From the NCBI GenBank assembly GCA_003665935.1, contig QPLR01000001.1:248001-312000 (forward strand): a stretch of 64,000 nucleotides of DNA, written 5' to 3'. Under the pieces are notes generated by a model, which worked only from the letters and a program-made list of their open reading frames with translations, did not search any database and was not told where the DNA came from. Shown in pieces: positions 41,895 through 51,546 of the stretch. A program made the translations under genes and the position numbers. Position 1 is the stretch's first letter. Every line of letters starts with the position of its first letter. Origin of the DNA: Halobellus sp. Atlit-31R (GTDB lineage: Archaea; Halobacteriota; Halobacteria; Halobacteriales; Haloferacaceae).

Positions 41895-43393
41895 TCGACC
41901 GCGAGGCCGTCCGCGCGAACGCGAAGTACCTGCGGCACGTCCGCCCGATCGATCCCGAAGAGATCCACGAGTACATCGACGGGACACCGCACCCGGCGGT
42001 GGTCCGCGAGACGCTCCGCGAGGAGGCGTACGACCTCGGGCTCAGAGAGCGCACGGACGGCACGTTCGTGCCGGTGAGCGACGCGCCAGCCCCGCAACCG
42101 GGATGGGAACCCGAGACGTTCCCGGAGCCGTACGCGTTCGCGCTCGAGGATCTCCTCGTCGAGCGCTACGGGGCGAACTGGCATCGCGGGGAGAGCGGCG
42201 ACCGACTGCGGGAGACGATCAGACGGCTCAAGGAGGACTACTACCGGCAGAACCCCGTCGAGTACGACGACGTGGCCGCGCTCGGTTACGCGATCTATCA
42301 CCTCCCGGACTACTACGCTGCGATCGGCTACGTCCTCGACGACCTCGCAGAGCGCGACCACCTGCCGCGGACGCTGCGGGTGCTCGACGTCGGCGCCGGG
42401 ACCGGCGGTCCGGCGCTCGGCCTCCACGATTACCTGCCCGAGGACGCCGTCGTCGACTATCACGCCGTCGAGCCCTCCGCGTCGGCCGACGTCCTCGAAC
42501 GACTGCTGGGGGAGACGAGCCGCAACTTCCGGACGACGATCCACCGCGAGACCGCCGAGGCGTTCGAGCCCGAGCGTGAGTTCGATCTCGTGCTCTTCGC
42601 GAACGTCCTGAGCGAGCTCGACGAGCCCGAGGCCGTCGCCGCACGGTATCTCGACGCCGTCGCGGACGACGGCTCGTTCGTCGCGCTCGCGCCAGCCGAC
42701 CGCAACACCAGCACCCAACTCCGCGCGGTCGAGCGGGCGCTCGCCCCGCCGGACTCCGGGACGTCGGTCTACGCGCCGACGCTCCGCCTGTGGCCGGGCA
42801 GGGCCCCGTCCGACCGAGGCTGGTCGTTCGACCGCCGCCCGGAGATCGCCGCGCCGGCGTTCCAGCGCCGCCTCGACGACGCGGGAACGGCTGACGACGG
42901 TGCCGGGTCCGACGCCGGCGACGACGGCACCGCGGCCGCCGACGCCACGGACCCAGACGCCGCCGGAACCGAGCACAGCCCTCGGACGCCCGGCGACGGC
43001 ACGTTCAGAAACGAGACGGTGCAGTTCTCCTACGCGATTCTGCGACCGGACGGCGAACGCCGCGTGGACGTCGTCGCCGACCCCGACCGCCACGCGGAGA
43101 TGGCCGAGATGGAGCGTCACGTCACCAACCGCATCGACCTGCTGGCGGTGAAACTGAGCCGCGATCTGACCGACGACCCGGACGCGAACCCGCTCTTCAA
43201 AGTCGGCGACGGGAGCGAGGCCGTCGAGCACTACGCCGTCTCCACCGCCAGGGACCCGCTGAACGAGGCGCTGCTGACAGCCGACTACGGCGACGTGTTG
43301 ACGTTCGAGAACGTCCTCTGTCTGTGGAACGGCGACGAGGGCGCGTACAACCTCGTCGTCGACGACGAGACGTACGTCGAGTGGTTCGCCTGA
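41891..43393 (+). CDS. Rsm22-like (METTL17-type) methyltransferase
   Basis: A 500-residue protein: N-terminal helical domain (1-150), a class I SAM methyltransferase core (VLDVGAGTGGPALGL, about 158-172, then DLVLFANVLSELDEP), a low-complexity acidic insert (about 335-372), and a C-terminal domain. Resembles Rsm22/METTL17 proteins that bind the small ribosomal subunit. Only one Cys is present, so the Fe-S-binding cysteines of METTL17 are absent. GTG 41891 overlaps tyrA by 4 bases. Confidence 0.82.
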   Translation: MIDREAVRANAKYLRHVRPIDPEEIHEYIDGTPHPAVVRETLREEAYDLGLRERTDGTFVPVSDAPAPQPGWEPETFPEPYAFALEDLLVERYGANWHRGESGDRLRETIRRLKEDYYRQNPVEYDDVAALGYAIYHLPDYYAAIGYVLDDLAERDHLPRTLRVLDVGAGTGGPALGLHDYLPEDAVVDYHAVEPSASADVLERLLGETSRNFRTTIHRETAEAFEPEREFDLVLFANVLSELDEPEAVAARYLDAVADDGSFVALAPADRNTSTQLRAVERALAPPDSGTSVYAPTLRLWPGRAPSDRGWSFDRRPEIAAPAFQRRLDDAGTADDGAGSDAGDDGTAAADATDPDAAGTEHSPRTPGDGTFRNETVQFSYAILRPDGERRVDVVADPDRHAEMAEMERHVTNRIDLLAVKLSRDLTDDPDANPLFKVGDGSEAVEHYAVSTARDPLNEALLTADYGDVLTFENVLCLWNGDEGAYNLVVDDETYVEWFA

Positions 43394-43478
43394 GCCGTGC
43401 GCTCGCGCCCCCGTGTCGACTGTTCCCGAACCTCACGCCGGGCGGTACACATTTCCGGCGTGCCGCGAAGGTAGCGGT

Positions 43479-44282
43479 ATGAGTGACACGCTCTCTGTCC
43501 TGCTGACGAACGACGACGGCATCGACGCCGTCGGATTCCGGGCGCTGTACGACGCTCTGTCCGAATTCACCGACGTGACGGCCGTCGCACCCGCAGACGA
43601 TCAGAGCGCCGTCGGCCGCCAGCTCTCGAACGACGTCGCGGTTCGCACACACGACCTCGGCTACGCGATCGACGGGACACCCGCCGACTGCGTCGTCGCC
43701 GGCCTCGAATCGCTCTGCCCGGACGTCGACGTCGTCGTCTCCGGCTGCAACAAGGGGGCGAACCTCGGCGCGTACGTCCTCGGCCGGTCGGGCACGGTCA
43801 GCGCGGCCGTCGAATCCGCGTTCTTCGACGTGCCGGCTATCGCCGTGTCGATGTACGTGCCCGGCGGCGGCGACACGCCGTGGCACGAGCAGGCGACCGA
43901 GACCGCGGACTTCGCGAATGCGACGCGGACAGCGACGTACCTGCTCAAGCACGCGCTCGGTGCGGGCGTCTTCGAGCAGGCGGAGTATCTGAACGTCAAC
44001 GCGCCGATCGTCGACCCCGAGAGCGATCCCGCGCCGATCGAGATCACGCGGCCATCGACCCTCTACGAGATGACCGCCCAACACGACGGCAACGGGCGAA
44101 TCACCCTCCACGACGGGATCTGGGAGCGGATGCGCTCCGGCGACATCCCGGATCCAGCCGGCACGGACCGGCGCGCGGTCGTCGACGGGAAGGTGTCGGT
44201 GTCGCCGCTGACTGCGCCGCACACGACAGAGCACCACGAGGCGCTGGACGCACTCGCGGAGACGTATCTCGACACGGTGTAG
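43479..44282 (+). CDS. surE: 5'/3'-nucleotidase SurE
   Basis: Survival protein phosphatase of 267 residues. It begins MSDTLSVLLTNDDGIDA with the Asp-Asp metal pair, then the conserved NDVAVRTHDLGYAIDGTPADCV, SGCNKGANLG and a later Asn (NVNAP). Hydrolyses nucleoside monophosphates. ATG 43479 gives the family start. Confidence 0.96.
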   Translation: MSDTLSVLLTNDDGIDAVGFRALYDALSEFTDVTAVAPADDQSAVGRQLSNDVAVRTHDLGYAIDGTPADCVVAGLESLCPDVDVVVSGCNKGANLGAYVLGRSGTVSAAVESAFFDVPAIAVSMYVPGGGDTPWHEQATETADFANATRTATYLLKHALGAGVFEQAEYLNVNAPIVDPESDPAPIEITRPSTLYEMTAQHDGNGRITLHDGIWERMRSGDIPDPAGTDRRAVVDGKVSVSPLTAPHTTEHHEALDALAETYLDTV

Positions 44283-44315
44283 CGGCGGAGCACGCACTCG
44301 CCGCCGCGGCCCGCG

Positions 44316-45107
44316 TCAACCGAGTGCGGCGACGAACCGCAGCCGCCGGTAGTCGGCGATCCACGTGCCGTCCTCGCATAGGTCGTCGCGCAGGCGGTCT
44401 TCGACGCCCGCGATCACCGCGTCACGCTCGGCCGCCGGCACCGATCCGAGCAGTCGGTCGCCGAACATTTCGATCCACGCTGCCAGTCCATCCTCCCCCT
44501 CGTCGAGTTCGGTCGGGCGGTCGATCAGTCGGGCGTACCGGACCTCGAATCCGCGCGATTCGAGGTGCGTGGCGTGCTCGCCGACCGTCGGGAAGTACCA
44601 CGGGTCGGCCGGGGGCTCGTCGCCCCGTTCGTCCAGTTCGGTCTCGATCGCATCGACGATCGTGTCGACGTTCCCCGCACCGCCCAGTTCGGCGACGAAC
44701 CGGCCGCCCGGCTCCAGTGCGTCGGCTACGGCGTCGGTGACGGCCGCTTGGTCCGCGGCGTCGATCCAGTGCAGGGCGGCGTTCGAGAACACCGCGTCGA
44801 AGGACCCGGCGACGTCGAAGTCGCGGGCGTCCGCCCGGACGAACTCCCGCTCCGGATAGGCCGCGCGCGCGGTCTCGATCATCTCGGCGGAGCGGTCCAG
44901 CCCGACTGCCTCCGCGCCCGCGTTCGCGATCCGATCGGTCAGGTGACCCGTGCCGCAGCCGAGATCCAGGATCCGTTCGTCCGGTTGTGGATCGAGCAGT
45001 TCGACGACGTCGGAGCCGTACTCGTAGACGAACGAGTGTGAGCCGTCGTACGCCGCGCTGTCCCAGTCGTTCGCCTCGCTCGCCGCGTCGTCGCCCGGAG
45101 CGGTCAT
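44316..45107 (-). CDS. Class I SAM-dependent methyltransferase
   Basis: A 263-residue protein with SAM motif LDLGCGTGHLTDRI (about 47-60), LDRSAEMIETA and VFSNAALHWI, the trans-aconitate 2-methyltransferase type of fold. Substrate unknown; often a small molecule. Convergent with surE and divergent from the HEAT protein. ATG 45107. Confidence 0.82.
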   Translation of the reverse strand: MTAPGDDAASEANDWDSAAYDGSHSFVYEYGSDVVELLDPQPDERILDLGCGTGHLTDRIANAGAEAVGLDRSAEMIETARAAYPEREFVRADARDFDVAGSFDAVFSNAALHWIDAADQAAVTDAVADALEPGGRFVAELGGAGNVDTIVDAIETELDERGDEPPADPWYFPTVGEHATHLESRGFEVRYARLIDRPTELDEGEDGLAAWIEMFGDRLLGSVPAAERDAVIAGVEDRLRDDLCEDGTWIADYRRLRFVAALG

Positions 45108-45202
45108 CGGTGGTCGTAGCGCGCGCGGCCCCTAAGTAGCGTCGGGAGTCCGCGGAGACAGAAGGGAAACGCTCTTTTCGGGTACGGACGGATACTCGGG
45201 GT

Positions 45203-46525
45203 ATGAGCGACGGGGACGACGAGACGGCCGCCGACGCGGAGGAGACGGCGGCGTCCGACGAGTCGACAGACGCGACGCCCGAAACCCTGAACGAGCGCCT
45301 CGACGACGTCGAGGCTGCCCTCGAAGATGCGGAGACCGAGGCCGATCTCGACGCCGTCGAGTCGGACCTCGACGGGATCGACGCCGATCTCGACGCCGCG
45401 GAGCTACCCGAGCCCGACGAGGACGACGACGAGGCCGAGGATCCGCGGGCGGAGCTGGAATCCCGCGTCTCCGACCTCCGGGACGAACTGGGTTCACAGC
45501 GCGGCCCGTACGGCAGCGACGTCGTCGAGGCCGTCGAAGACGCGCGATCGACCGTAGTCGATACGCGGTGGACCGAGCAGGGCGAGTCCGAGGTCGTCGA
45601 CGTCGTCTCGGCGTTCGCCGACGCCGTGGCCGACGCACTGGACGCCGACGTCACCCTCGACGGTGACGACGAGGAAGCGCTCACTGCCGCGCTCGACGAC
45701 GCGGTCGCGGCCGTCGAGGACGCGTCGCTCGACGCGGACGACGACGCCGACACGATCGCGTCGCTGCTGGAAGCGACCGACGACCTCGACGCCGGGCTCG
45801 ACGACGCCCAAGAGTGGGACGACCTGGAGACGAACGAGCAGCTGATGGCCGAAGGGTTCTACGACGTCTTGGGTCACTACAAGGACTACCCGCCGGAGCT
45901 GTCGGCGCTCAAGCAGTGGGAGTCGCTCGGCCGCGTCGATATGGTGCTGCTCGCGAAGGACCAGCTCCAGTCGGAGTTTATGCAGGAGCACTGTATGGAC
46001 GCGCTGATCCGGATGGCGAACCCGGAGGCGTTCGAGGAGATGCACCAGCTCGCTCAGCGCCGCGACAAGGCGGCGATCAAAGCGCTCGGCCGGATGGGTG
46101 CCGGCGCGGATGCGGCCGTCGAGACGCTCGTCGAGTACGTCGATGCCGACTCCGACCCCGCGCTCCAGAAGGTGACGCTCCGCGCGCTCGGCGAGATCGG
46201 GTCGACGGACGCGACGCAGCCGATCGCCGACAAACTCGAGATGGAGAACGACAACGTCCGCCCGTACGTCGCCCGCGCGCTCGGTCTCGTCGGCGACACG
46301 CGAGCGGTCGCGCCGCTTTCGGACGCGCTGGCCGACGACGACAGCGACACCGTGCGCGCCGCTGCGGCCTGGGCGCTCCGACAGATCGGCACCGAGGACG
46401 CGCTCGAAGCCGTCGCGGCCTACGGCGACGAACGCTCCTTCCTCGTCCAGCACGAGGCCGACCTCGCCAGTGAGGCGCTCGGCGACGACGACGCCGACGC
46501 GGACGCGGAAGCGCCGACCGCGTAG
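45203..46525 (+). CDS. HEAT/PBS-lyase repeat protein
   Basis: A 440-residue protein. Residues 1-100 are extremely acidic coiled-coil (repeated LDDVEAAL, DAVESDLD). From about 225 on come alpha-alpha HEAT repeats: LGRMGAGADAAVETLV, LQKVTLRALGEIGS, VRPYVARALGLVGD, VRAAAAWALRQIG. A scaffold for protein binding is likely. Followed 37 bases later by the PLD surface protein gene on the same strand, suggesting a shared transcript. Confidence 0.85.
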   Translation: MSDGDDETAADAEETAASDESTDATPETLNERLDDVEAALEDAETEADLDAVESDLDGIDADLDAAELPEPDEDDDEAEDPRAELESRVSDLRDELGSQRGPYGSDVVEAVEDARSTVVDTRWTEQGESEVVDVVSAFADAVADALDADVTLDGDDEEALTAALDDAVAAVEDASLDADDDADTIASLLEATDDLDAGLDDAQEWDDLETNEQLMAEGFYDVLGHYKDYPPELSALKQWESLGRVDMVLLAKDQLQSEFMQEHCMDALIRMANPEAFEEMHQLAQRRDKAAIKALGRMGAGADAAVETLVEYVDADSDPALQKVTLRALGEIGSTDATQPIADKLEMENDNVRPYVARALGLVGDTRAVAPLSDALADDDSDTVRAAAAWALRQIGTEDALEAVAAYGDERSFLVQHEADLASEALGDDDADADAEAPTA

Positions 46526-46562
46526 GCGGAGGTTCAAATAGCAGCCGCGGGCCAGAGGTCCC

Positions 46563-48299
46563 GTGGCACCACGAGCGCATCGCAGACGAGCGTCGAGCCG
46601 ACGCGCGGACGCCAGGCGGTTTTCCGGGTCCGGAGGGAAGACGTCCCGATGGCCGACGCCGCGGCGACTCGTCTGGACGCTGGTTCTCGTCGCAGTCGCA
46701 GTTCTCGGAGCCACCGCTCCGGCCGCGGCCACGTCCCCGACGACGGCTCCGGAAGCGTCTACGTCGAACGCGACGGCGACCGGATCCACGGCGCCCCGTC
46801 TCGTCGCCACGGTCCCGGATCCGGTCGCCGACGGAGACGCCGGCGAGTTCGTCGTCGTCGACGCCGGGGGCGCGACGAACCTGACGCTCTCGGACGGGGA
46901 ATCGACCGTCGGGGTACCGTCGGCCGGCGGCGTCGTTGCGCTCTCTGCGACGCCGAACGCGACTCGGGACCGCGTCGACGTGCCGGTCGCCCGCGCGTCG
47001 CTGTCGCTCTCGAACGGCGGCGAACGGCTCGTCTTGCGTCGCGGTGGCGTCGCCGTCGATACCGTCAGTTACGACCGCGCCCGCGAAGGCGAACGGCTGA
47101 ACGCCACGACCGGTCGGTGGACGCCTCGCGGGCTGACCCGCCGGGAGGTCGTCGCGACGGGGCCGGCGACGGCCACGGCGTTCGTCCTGCCGGACGCCCC
47201 CGAAGTCCCGCTGCAGACGCTACAGAACGCGGAGAACCGACTCCTGCTCGCGGGCTACACCTTCGCCTCGCCGCGCATCACCGACGTGCTCTTGGCCGCC
47301 GTCGACCGCGGCGTCCGGGTGCGAGTGCTGCTCGACGGCGGTCCCGTCGGCGGGATGACGACCGGTCAGCGCACACAGCTCGATCGCCTCGTCGCGGGCG
47401 GCGTCGACGTCCGCGTGATCGACGGCCCGCACGCACGGTTCGCCTTTCACCACCCGAAGTACGCCGTGAGCGACGACGACGCCCTGGTGTTGACGGAGAA
47501 CTGGAAACCGGCCGGAACGGGCGGGCACGACAGCCGCGGCTGGGGCGCGCGCGTCCACTCGTCGCGGACGGCCGACGAGCTCGCCGCGGTCTTCGTCCAC
47601 GACGCCGACGGCATCGACGCGGTCCCGTGGCGCGAGTACCGGGACAACGCCTCGTTCGTCGAGGAACAACTGGCCTCGGAGTCGTACCCGACCGAGTTCG
47701 GTCCCGAGACCGTCGCCGTCGATCAGGTACGGGTGTTGACGGCTCCGGGTAACGCCGGCACAGCGGTCAAAGAGGCGATCGCGGACGCGGACGATCGCGT
47801 CGCCGTCCTCTCGCCGCGTCTCGACCCCGAGGGACCGTACTTCGCCGCGCTCGTCGACGCCGCCGAGCGCGGCGTCGAGGTGCGGATCCTCCTGTCGAAC
47901 GCGTGGTACGACGCGGAGTCGAACCGCGCGGTCGTCGACCGAACCGAGCGCCTCCGCGAGCGTGGGCACCCGATCGAGGCCCGGATCGCACGGCCGACCG
48001 GCCGGTTCGGAAAGGTGCACGCGAAAGGCGCGGTGATCGACGGTGAGACGGTCGTCGTCGGTAGTCTCAACTGGAACGAACACGCCGCGACCGAGAACAG
48101 GGAGGTCGCGCTCGCACTCGACGGCGACGAGGCGGCGGCGTACTACGGCTCGACGTTCGACGCGGACTGGCGCGCCGCTGGAGCGTCTGATGGCGGCGCA
48201 GCGTCGGCGTGGAAGCGACAGCTCACGATGGTGCTCGGGGCGCTCGCGGCAGTGGTGCTGGCGGCGCTCGTGCTCCGACGTACAGTGGCGTTCGAGTGA
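46563..48299 (+). CDS. Secreted LTD - phospholipase D-like protein, membrane-anchored
   Basis: A 578-residue protein: signal segment (residues 35-57), a Thr/Ser linker, a lamin-tail-like beta domain (about 80-178), two PLD domains and a C-terminal helix (about 553-573). Both PLD active sites are complete: H297-x-K299-x4-D304 and H486-x-K488-x4-D493. It would act outside the cell as a phosphodiesterase, nuclease or phospholipase. GTG 46563 is used; no other good start exists before the signal peptide. Confidence 0.85.
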   Translation: MAPRAHRRRASSRRADARRFSGSGGKTSRWPTPRRLVWTLVLVAVAVLGATAPAAATSPTTAPEASTSNATATGSTAPRLVATVPDPVADGDAGEFVVVDAGGATNLTLSDGESTVGVPSAGGVVALSATPNATRDRVDVPVARASLSLSNGGERLVLRRGGVAVDTVSYDRAREGERLNATTGRWTPRGLTRREVVATGPATATAFVLPDAPEVPLQTLQNAENRLLLAGYTFASPRITDVLLAAVDRGVRVRVLLDGGPVGGMTTGQRTQLDRLVAGGVDVRVIDGPHARFAFHHPKYAVSDDDALVLTENWKPAGTGGHDSRGWGARVHSSRTADELAAVFVHDADGIDAVPWREYRDNASFVEEQLASESYPTEFGPETVAVDQVRVLTAPGNAGTAVKEAIADADDRVAVLSPRLDPEGPYFAALVDAAERGVEVRILLSNAWYDAESNRAVVDRTERLRERGHPIEARIARPTGRFGKVHAKGAVIDGETVVVGSLNWNEHAATENREVALALDGDEAAAYYGSTFDADWRAAGASDGGAASAWKRQLTMVLGALAAVVLAALVLRRTVAFE

Positions 48300-48324
48300 G
48301 TGGGCCGACAGGTCCGACCGTCGC

Positions 48325-50250
48325 TCAAGCCTCGGTGTCGACGATCGCCTGCGAGGAGAGCTCCGCGTCGAGTTCCGCGTCGGCCATCTTGTCGACGAGG
48401 CTGTCGATGACCGCCGACCGCATTCCCTTCACGAACTTGATCGAGCCGACGACGAGGTGGCCACCGCCGGAGACGCCGCCGCCGACGATCTCGTCGTTGA
48501 GTTCGGCGACCATCCGCGGGATATCGAGGCGAACACCGTCCGAGCGGAGGACGGCGAAGTCGGGACCGTAGCCGATGGTGATGACCGGCTCGCCGTGCTC
48601 GCGGACCTTGCGATCGTGGAGCTTGCCGGTGGTCTTGCCCGGTGCGGGGTAGGTAAAGCGGTGCGCCCACTCGTCGAGGTCGACCGTGTAGAGGTGCGCG
48701 TCCGACTCCAGTCGCTCGTGTTCGAGATGCGGCGCGGCGGCGTCCATCTGCCGCTCGACGTCGCGCTCGGCGCGGCTCGCGAGGAAGTCGACGAGCTCCC
48801 GGTGGCGGTCCTCGTCGTCGCAGCCGACGTTGAGCACGTCGTTGACGAGCGACTGCCCGTCGTTGTAGCGCAGCCAGTGGGCGGCGTAGTCGAGCGCCTC
48901 GCCGACGTCGAGCAGGCGGTCGCGGTCGTACCCCTCCGCTTCGGCGAGCGAGACGAAGTCCTCCATCGCCTCGGCCTTCGAGCGATCCGCGAGCCCGGCG
49001 ACCGCCGGGACGTGCCGGAGCTCTTCGGTCACGTCGGCGTCGATCATCCGCGCGAGCTCGACGCACATCATCCCCGTCGTGATCCGGTAGTCCTCGTCGT
49101 AGAGGTACGGATTGACGTGCGCGTCGAGGAGGTCGTCGACCGCTTCCGGATCGGGGTGGTGGTGGTCGACGACCGCGATCGGGACGTCGTAGTGGGCCAG
49201 ATTCTCGTAGGCGGGCACGTCTTCCTCGGTGGAGCCGTTGTCGAGCATCAGAAGCAGCGGGAGCCGCTGTCCGTGGCGGGCCCGGCCCTCGAGCGCGAAG
49301 TTCAGGTCCCGCGTGACGTCCTCCATCTCGTAGAACGGCGCTTTCGAGGGCAGCCGCTTGACCAGATGTCGGGAGGCGTCGTCGTCGTCGTGGACGGCCT
49401 CGATGAAGTTCTCCAGCGCCAGTTGGACCGGCACGGACGCGCACATCCCGTCGCCGTCGGCGTGGTGTCGGACGCGGATCGGGCGTCCTTCGAGGACGGT
49501 CCGGCGGAGCAAGCGAGCGACCTCGCGGAGGTCCTCACGCAGCTTCTCGAACGCCGGCCACTCGACGAGCGGCTCTACGTCTTCGGGCGCGGCGCGCTCT
49601 TCGAAGGCTGCGTCGAGCCGTTCGCGGGCCGCCGCCATCGCCTCGGCGCCGAGACGCGTCATCGACTCGACTTCGAGCTGAAGCGAGCCGTCGTGGGACT
49701 CGACGCTGCCGCCGATCCGAACGACGTCGTCCAGTTCGACGGCCGGGAAGGCGCGCACGCCCGCCTCGCGGAACGCGGCAGCCGAGACGATGCCCGTCTC
49801 GTCGGCGATGCGGAAGACGGTCGGGCCGCCGGTCTGTTTGATCTGTGCGACCTGGCCTTCGACGTAGACGTCGTCGCCGGCGCTCAGTCCCGCGATCGGC
49901 GCGATGTCGGGCTCGTGATCGACGACGACCGTCTGATACGACGAGCCGGTGAAGACGTCGAACGCGAGGTCGCCGTTGTCTTTGATCTCTTCGAGCGCGA
50001 CGGTCAGTCGGTCGCCCACCTCGTACGAGCGATCGAGGTTCGACTCGTGGACGAGCCCGGACACCTCGTCGGAGATGTCGACGAAGATGCCGTACTCGAC
50101 GACGCCGTTGACGACGGCGTGGTAGCGTTCGCCCGCGTCGACGTCGTCGAGCGTGCAGTTCGGTGCGAGATCGTAGACGACAGGTCGCGAGTCCGACTCC
50201 GAATCCGGAGCGGACGCGCCGCCGGAATCCCCGGCGTTATCGGCGGTCAT
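48325..50250 (-). CDS. DHH-family phosphoesterase with S1 and OB domains (RecJ-like)
   Basis: A 641-residue protein: N-terminal S1 RNA-binding domain (about 35-105), an OB-fold nucleic-acid-binding domain (120-205), then a complete DHH domain: RHHADGDGMCASVP, LLMLDNGSTEED, VVDHHHPDP, and DHHA1 with GGGVSGGGHLVVGSIK. This points to an ssDNA/RNA exonuclease or nanoRNase. Unlike the RecJ-like protein at 15486 it has all catalytic residues. ATG 50250; divergent from the JAMM gene at 50402. Confidence 0.92.
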   Translation of the reverse strand: MTADNAGDSGGASAPDSESDSRPVVYDLAPNCTLDDVDAGERYHAVVNGVVEYGIFVDISDEVSGLVHESNLDRSYEVGDRLTVALEEIKDNGDLAFDVFTGSSYQTVVVDHEPDIAPIAGLSAGDDVYVEGQVAQIKQTGGPTVFRIADETGIVSAAAFREAGVRAFPAVELDDVVRIGGSVESHDGSLQLEVESMTRLGAEAMAAARERLDAAFEERAAPEDVEPLVEWPAFEKLREDLREVARLLRRTVLEGRPIRVRHHADGDGMCASVPVQLALENFIEAVHDDDDASRHLVKRLPSKAPFYEMEDVTRDLNFALEGRARHGQRLPLLLMLDNGSTEEDVPAYENLAHYDVPIAVVDHHHPDPEAVDDLLDAHVNPYLYDEDYRITTGMMCVELARMIDADVTEELRHVPAVAGLADRSKAEAMEDFVSLAEAEGYDRDRLLDVGEALDYAAHWLRYNDGQSLVNDVLNVGCDDEDRHRELVDFLASRAERDVERQMDAAAPHLEHERLESDAHLYTVDLDEWAHRFTYPAPGKTTGKLHDRKVREHGEPVITIGYGPDFAVLRSDGVRLDIPRMVAELNDEIVGGGVSGGGHLVVGSIKFVKGMRSAVIDSLVDKMADAELDAELSSQAIVDTEA

Positions 50251-50401
50251 ACTGGCGAGAAGTGGTGCGTCGCGGTTAAGACTTTACAATCTGTACGAAC
50301 GAGCCGCGCACGCCGCTGTTTCGCTCGGTGGTCCACCCAGTTGGGCGGTTTCGAGACGCACGACCGGAACGCTTAGAAGGCGACGAACCGGAGAACGGAG
50401 T

Positions 50402-50929
50402 ATGCGACTCTTCCGGTCGAGTGAGGTGATCGGCATCGCCGCCGACGCGCTCGACTTCGCACGGGAGGCCTCCCGCGAGACACACCCCAACGAGTATATG
50501 GGCTTTCTCCGCGGCGAAGACGCCCGAAACTTCGATCTCGACCGCTCGGGGACCGTCGTCACGGAAGTGCTGATCGTTCCGGGCACGCGGTCGGATCCGA
50601 CGAGTGCGACCGTCGACAGCAATATGATCCCCAACGACCGCCACGCAGTCGGCTCGATCCACTCCCATCCGAACGGCGTGCTCCGCCCGAGCGACGCGGA
50701 CTTGGACACGTTCGGCCAGGGGCAGGTCCACATCATCCTCGGGCATCCGTACGGCCCGACCGACTGGCGGGCGTTCGACCAGAACGGCGACCCGCGAACG
50801 CTGGACGTGCTCGACGTCGACCTCCCCGACCCCGAGGAGTTCTTCGACTTCACCGAGGCCGATCTGGACCTCGACTACGACGGCGGCTCCGCGGACGGCT
50901 ACTGGGACGCAGGGGGGCGCTCCCGGTGA
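50402..50929 (+). CDS. JAMM/MPN+ metalloprotease (HvJAMM2-like)
   Basis: A 175-residue Zn isopeptidase-type protein. Complete JAMM motif: E31 and H87-x-H89-(x)7-S97-x-x-D100 ([14 protein letters not shown]). In haloarchaea such proteins cleave ubiquitin-like SAMP conjugates. Gene order with ribL matches the Haloferax HvJAMM2-FAD-synthase pair, from memory. Overlaps the FAD synthase gene by 4 bases (GTGA). ATG 50402, with CTTAGAA about 29 bases upstream. Confidence 0.92.
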   Translation: MRLFRSSEVIGIAADALDFAREASRETHPNEYMGFLRGEDARNFDLDRSGTVVTEVLIVPGTRSDPTSATVDSNMIPNDRHAVGSIHSHPNGVLRPSDADLDTFGQGQVHIILGHPYGPTDWRAFDQNGDPRTLDVLDVDLPDPEEFFDFTEADLDLDYDGGSADGYWDAGGRSR

Positions 50930-51408
50930 CCCGCCGCATCATCGCACAGGGAACGTTCGATCTCATCCACCCCGGCCACATCCACTACTTCTCCGAAGCG
51001 GCCGCGATGGGCGACGAACTGCACGTCATCGTCGCCCGCCGGGAGAACGTCACGCACAAAGAACGCCCCGTCCTGCCCGACCGGCAGCGCCGCGACGTCG
51101 TCGACGCACTCGAGATGGTGACGGAGGCCCATCTCGGGCACCGTGAGGACATCTTCGTTCCGATCGAACGGATCGACCCGGACGTCATCGTCCTCGGGCA
51201 CGACCAGCACCACGACGCCGACGCGATTCGCGACGCGCTCGCCGGACGCGGCATCGACTGTGCGGTCGATCGAGCGTCGGCCCGTGAACCTCGCTACGAC
51301 GGCGAGCTCCTCTCGACCGGCCGTATCATCGACCGGATTCTCGCCGAGCGTGGTCCGGCAGACGGAGAGGCGACCGAGGAAGCGATCTCCGACGCCGATC
51401 AGGCGTAG
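50926..51408 (+). CDS. ribL: FAD synthase (RibL, archaeal nucleotidyltransferase)
   Basis: Adenylates FMN to make FAD. The 160-residue nucleotidyltransferase has the H15-P-G-H18 signature ([13 protein letters not shown]), [21 protein letters not shown], and GHDQHH, matching the archaeal RibL family rather than pantetheine phosphate adenylyltransferase. GTG 50926 overlaps the JAMM stop (GTGA). Confidence 0.87.
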   Translation: MTRRIIAQGTFDLIHPGHIHYFSEAAAMGDELHVIVARRENVTHKERPVLPDRQRRDVVDALEMVTEAHLGHREDIFVPIERIDPDVIVLGHDQHHDADAIRDALAGRGIDCAVDRASAREPRYDGELLSTGRIIDRILAERGPADGEATEEAISDADQA

Positions 51409-51546
51409 TCGTCCCGACGAACTGGGCGGACGGCGGCGCTCGTGCCGCTGTCTCCCCGACCCCGATCGCAGAGGAACTCGGTGGAGCCGTCGCTCGCGGA
51501 GCGAAACGAGAAGGGGAGGAGGAAGAGGAAGAAGGACGGGAGTCGA

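Noticed and set aside
48043-50376. 777-codon plus-strand ORF opposite the DHH protein
   Set aside because: The minus strand has S1, OB and complete DHH motifs; the plus frame is a shadow of G/C-rich codons.
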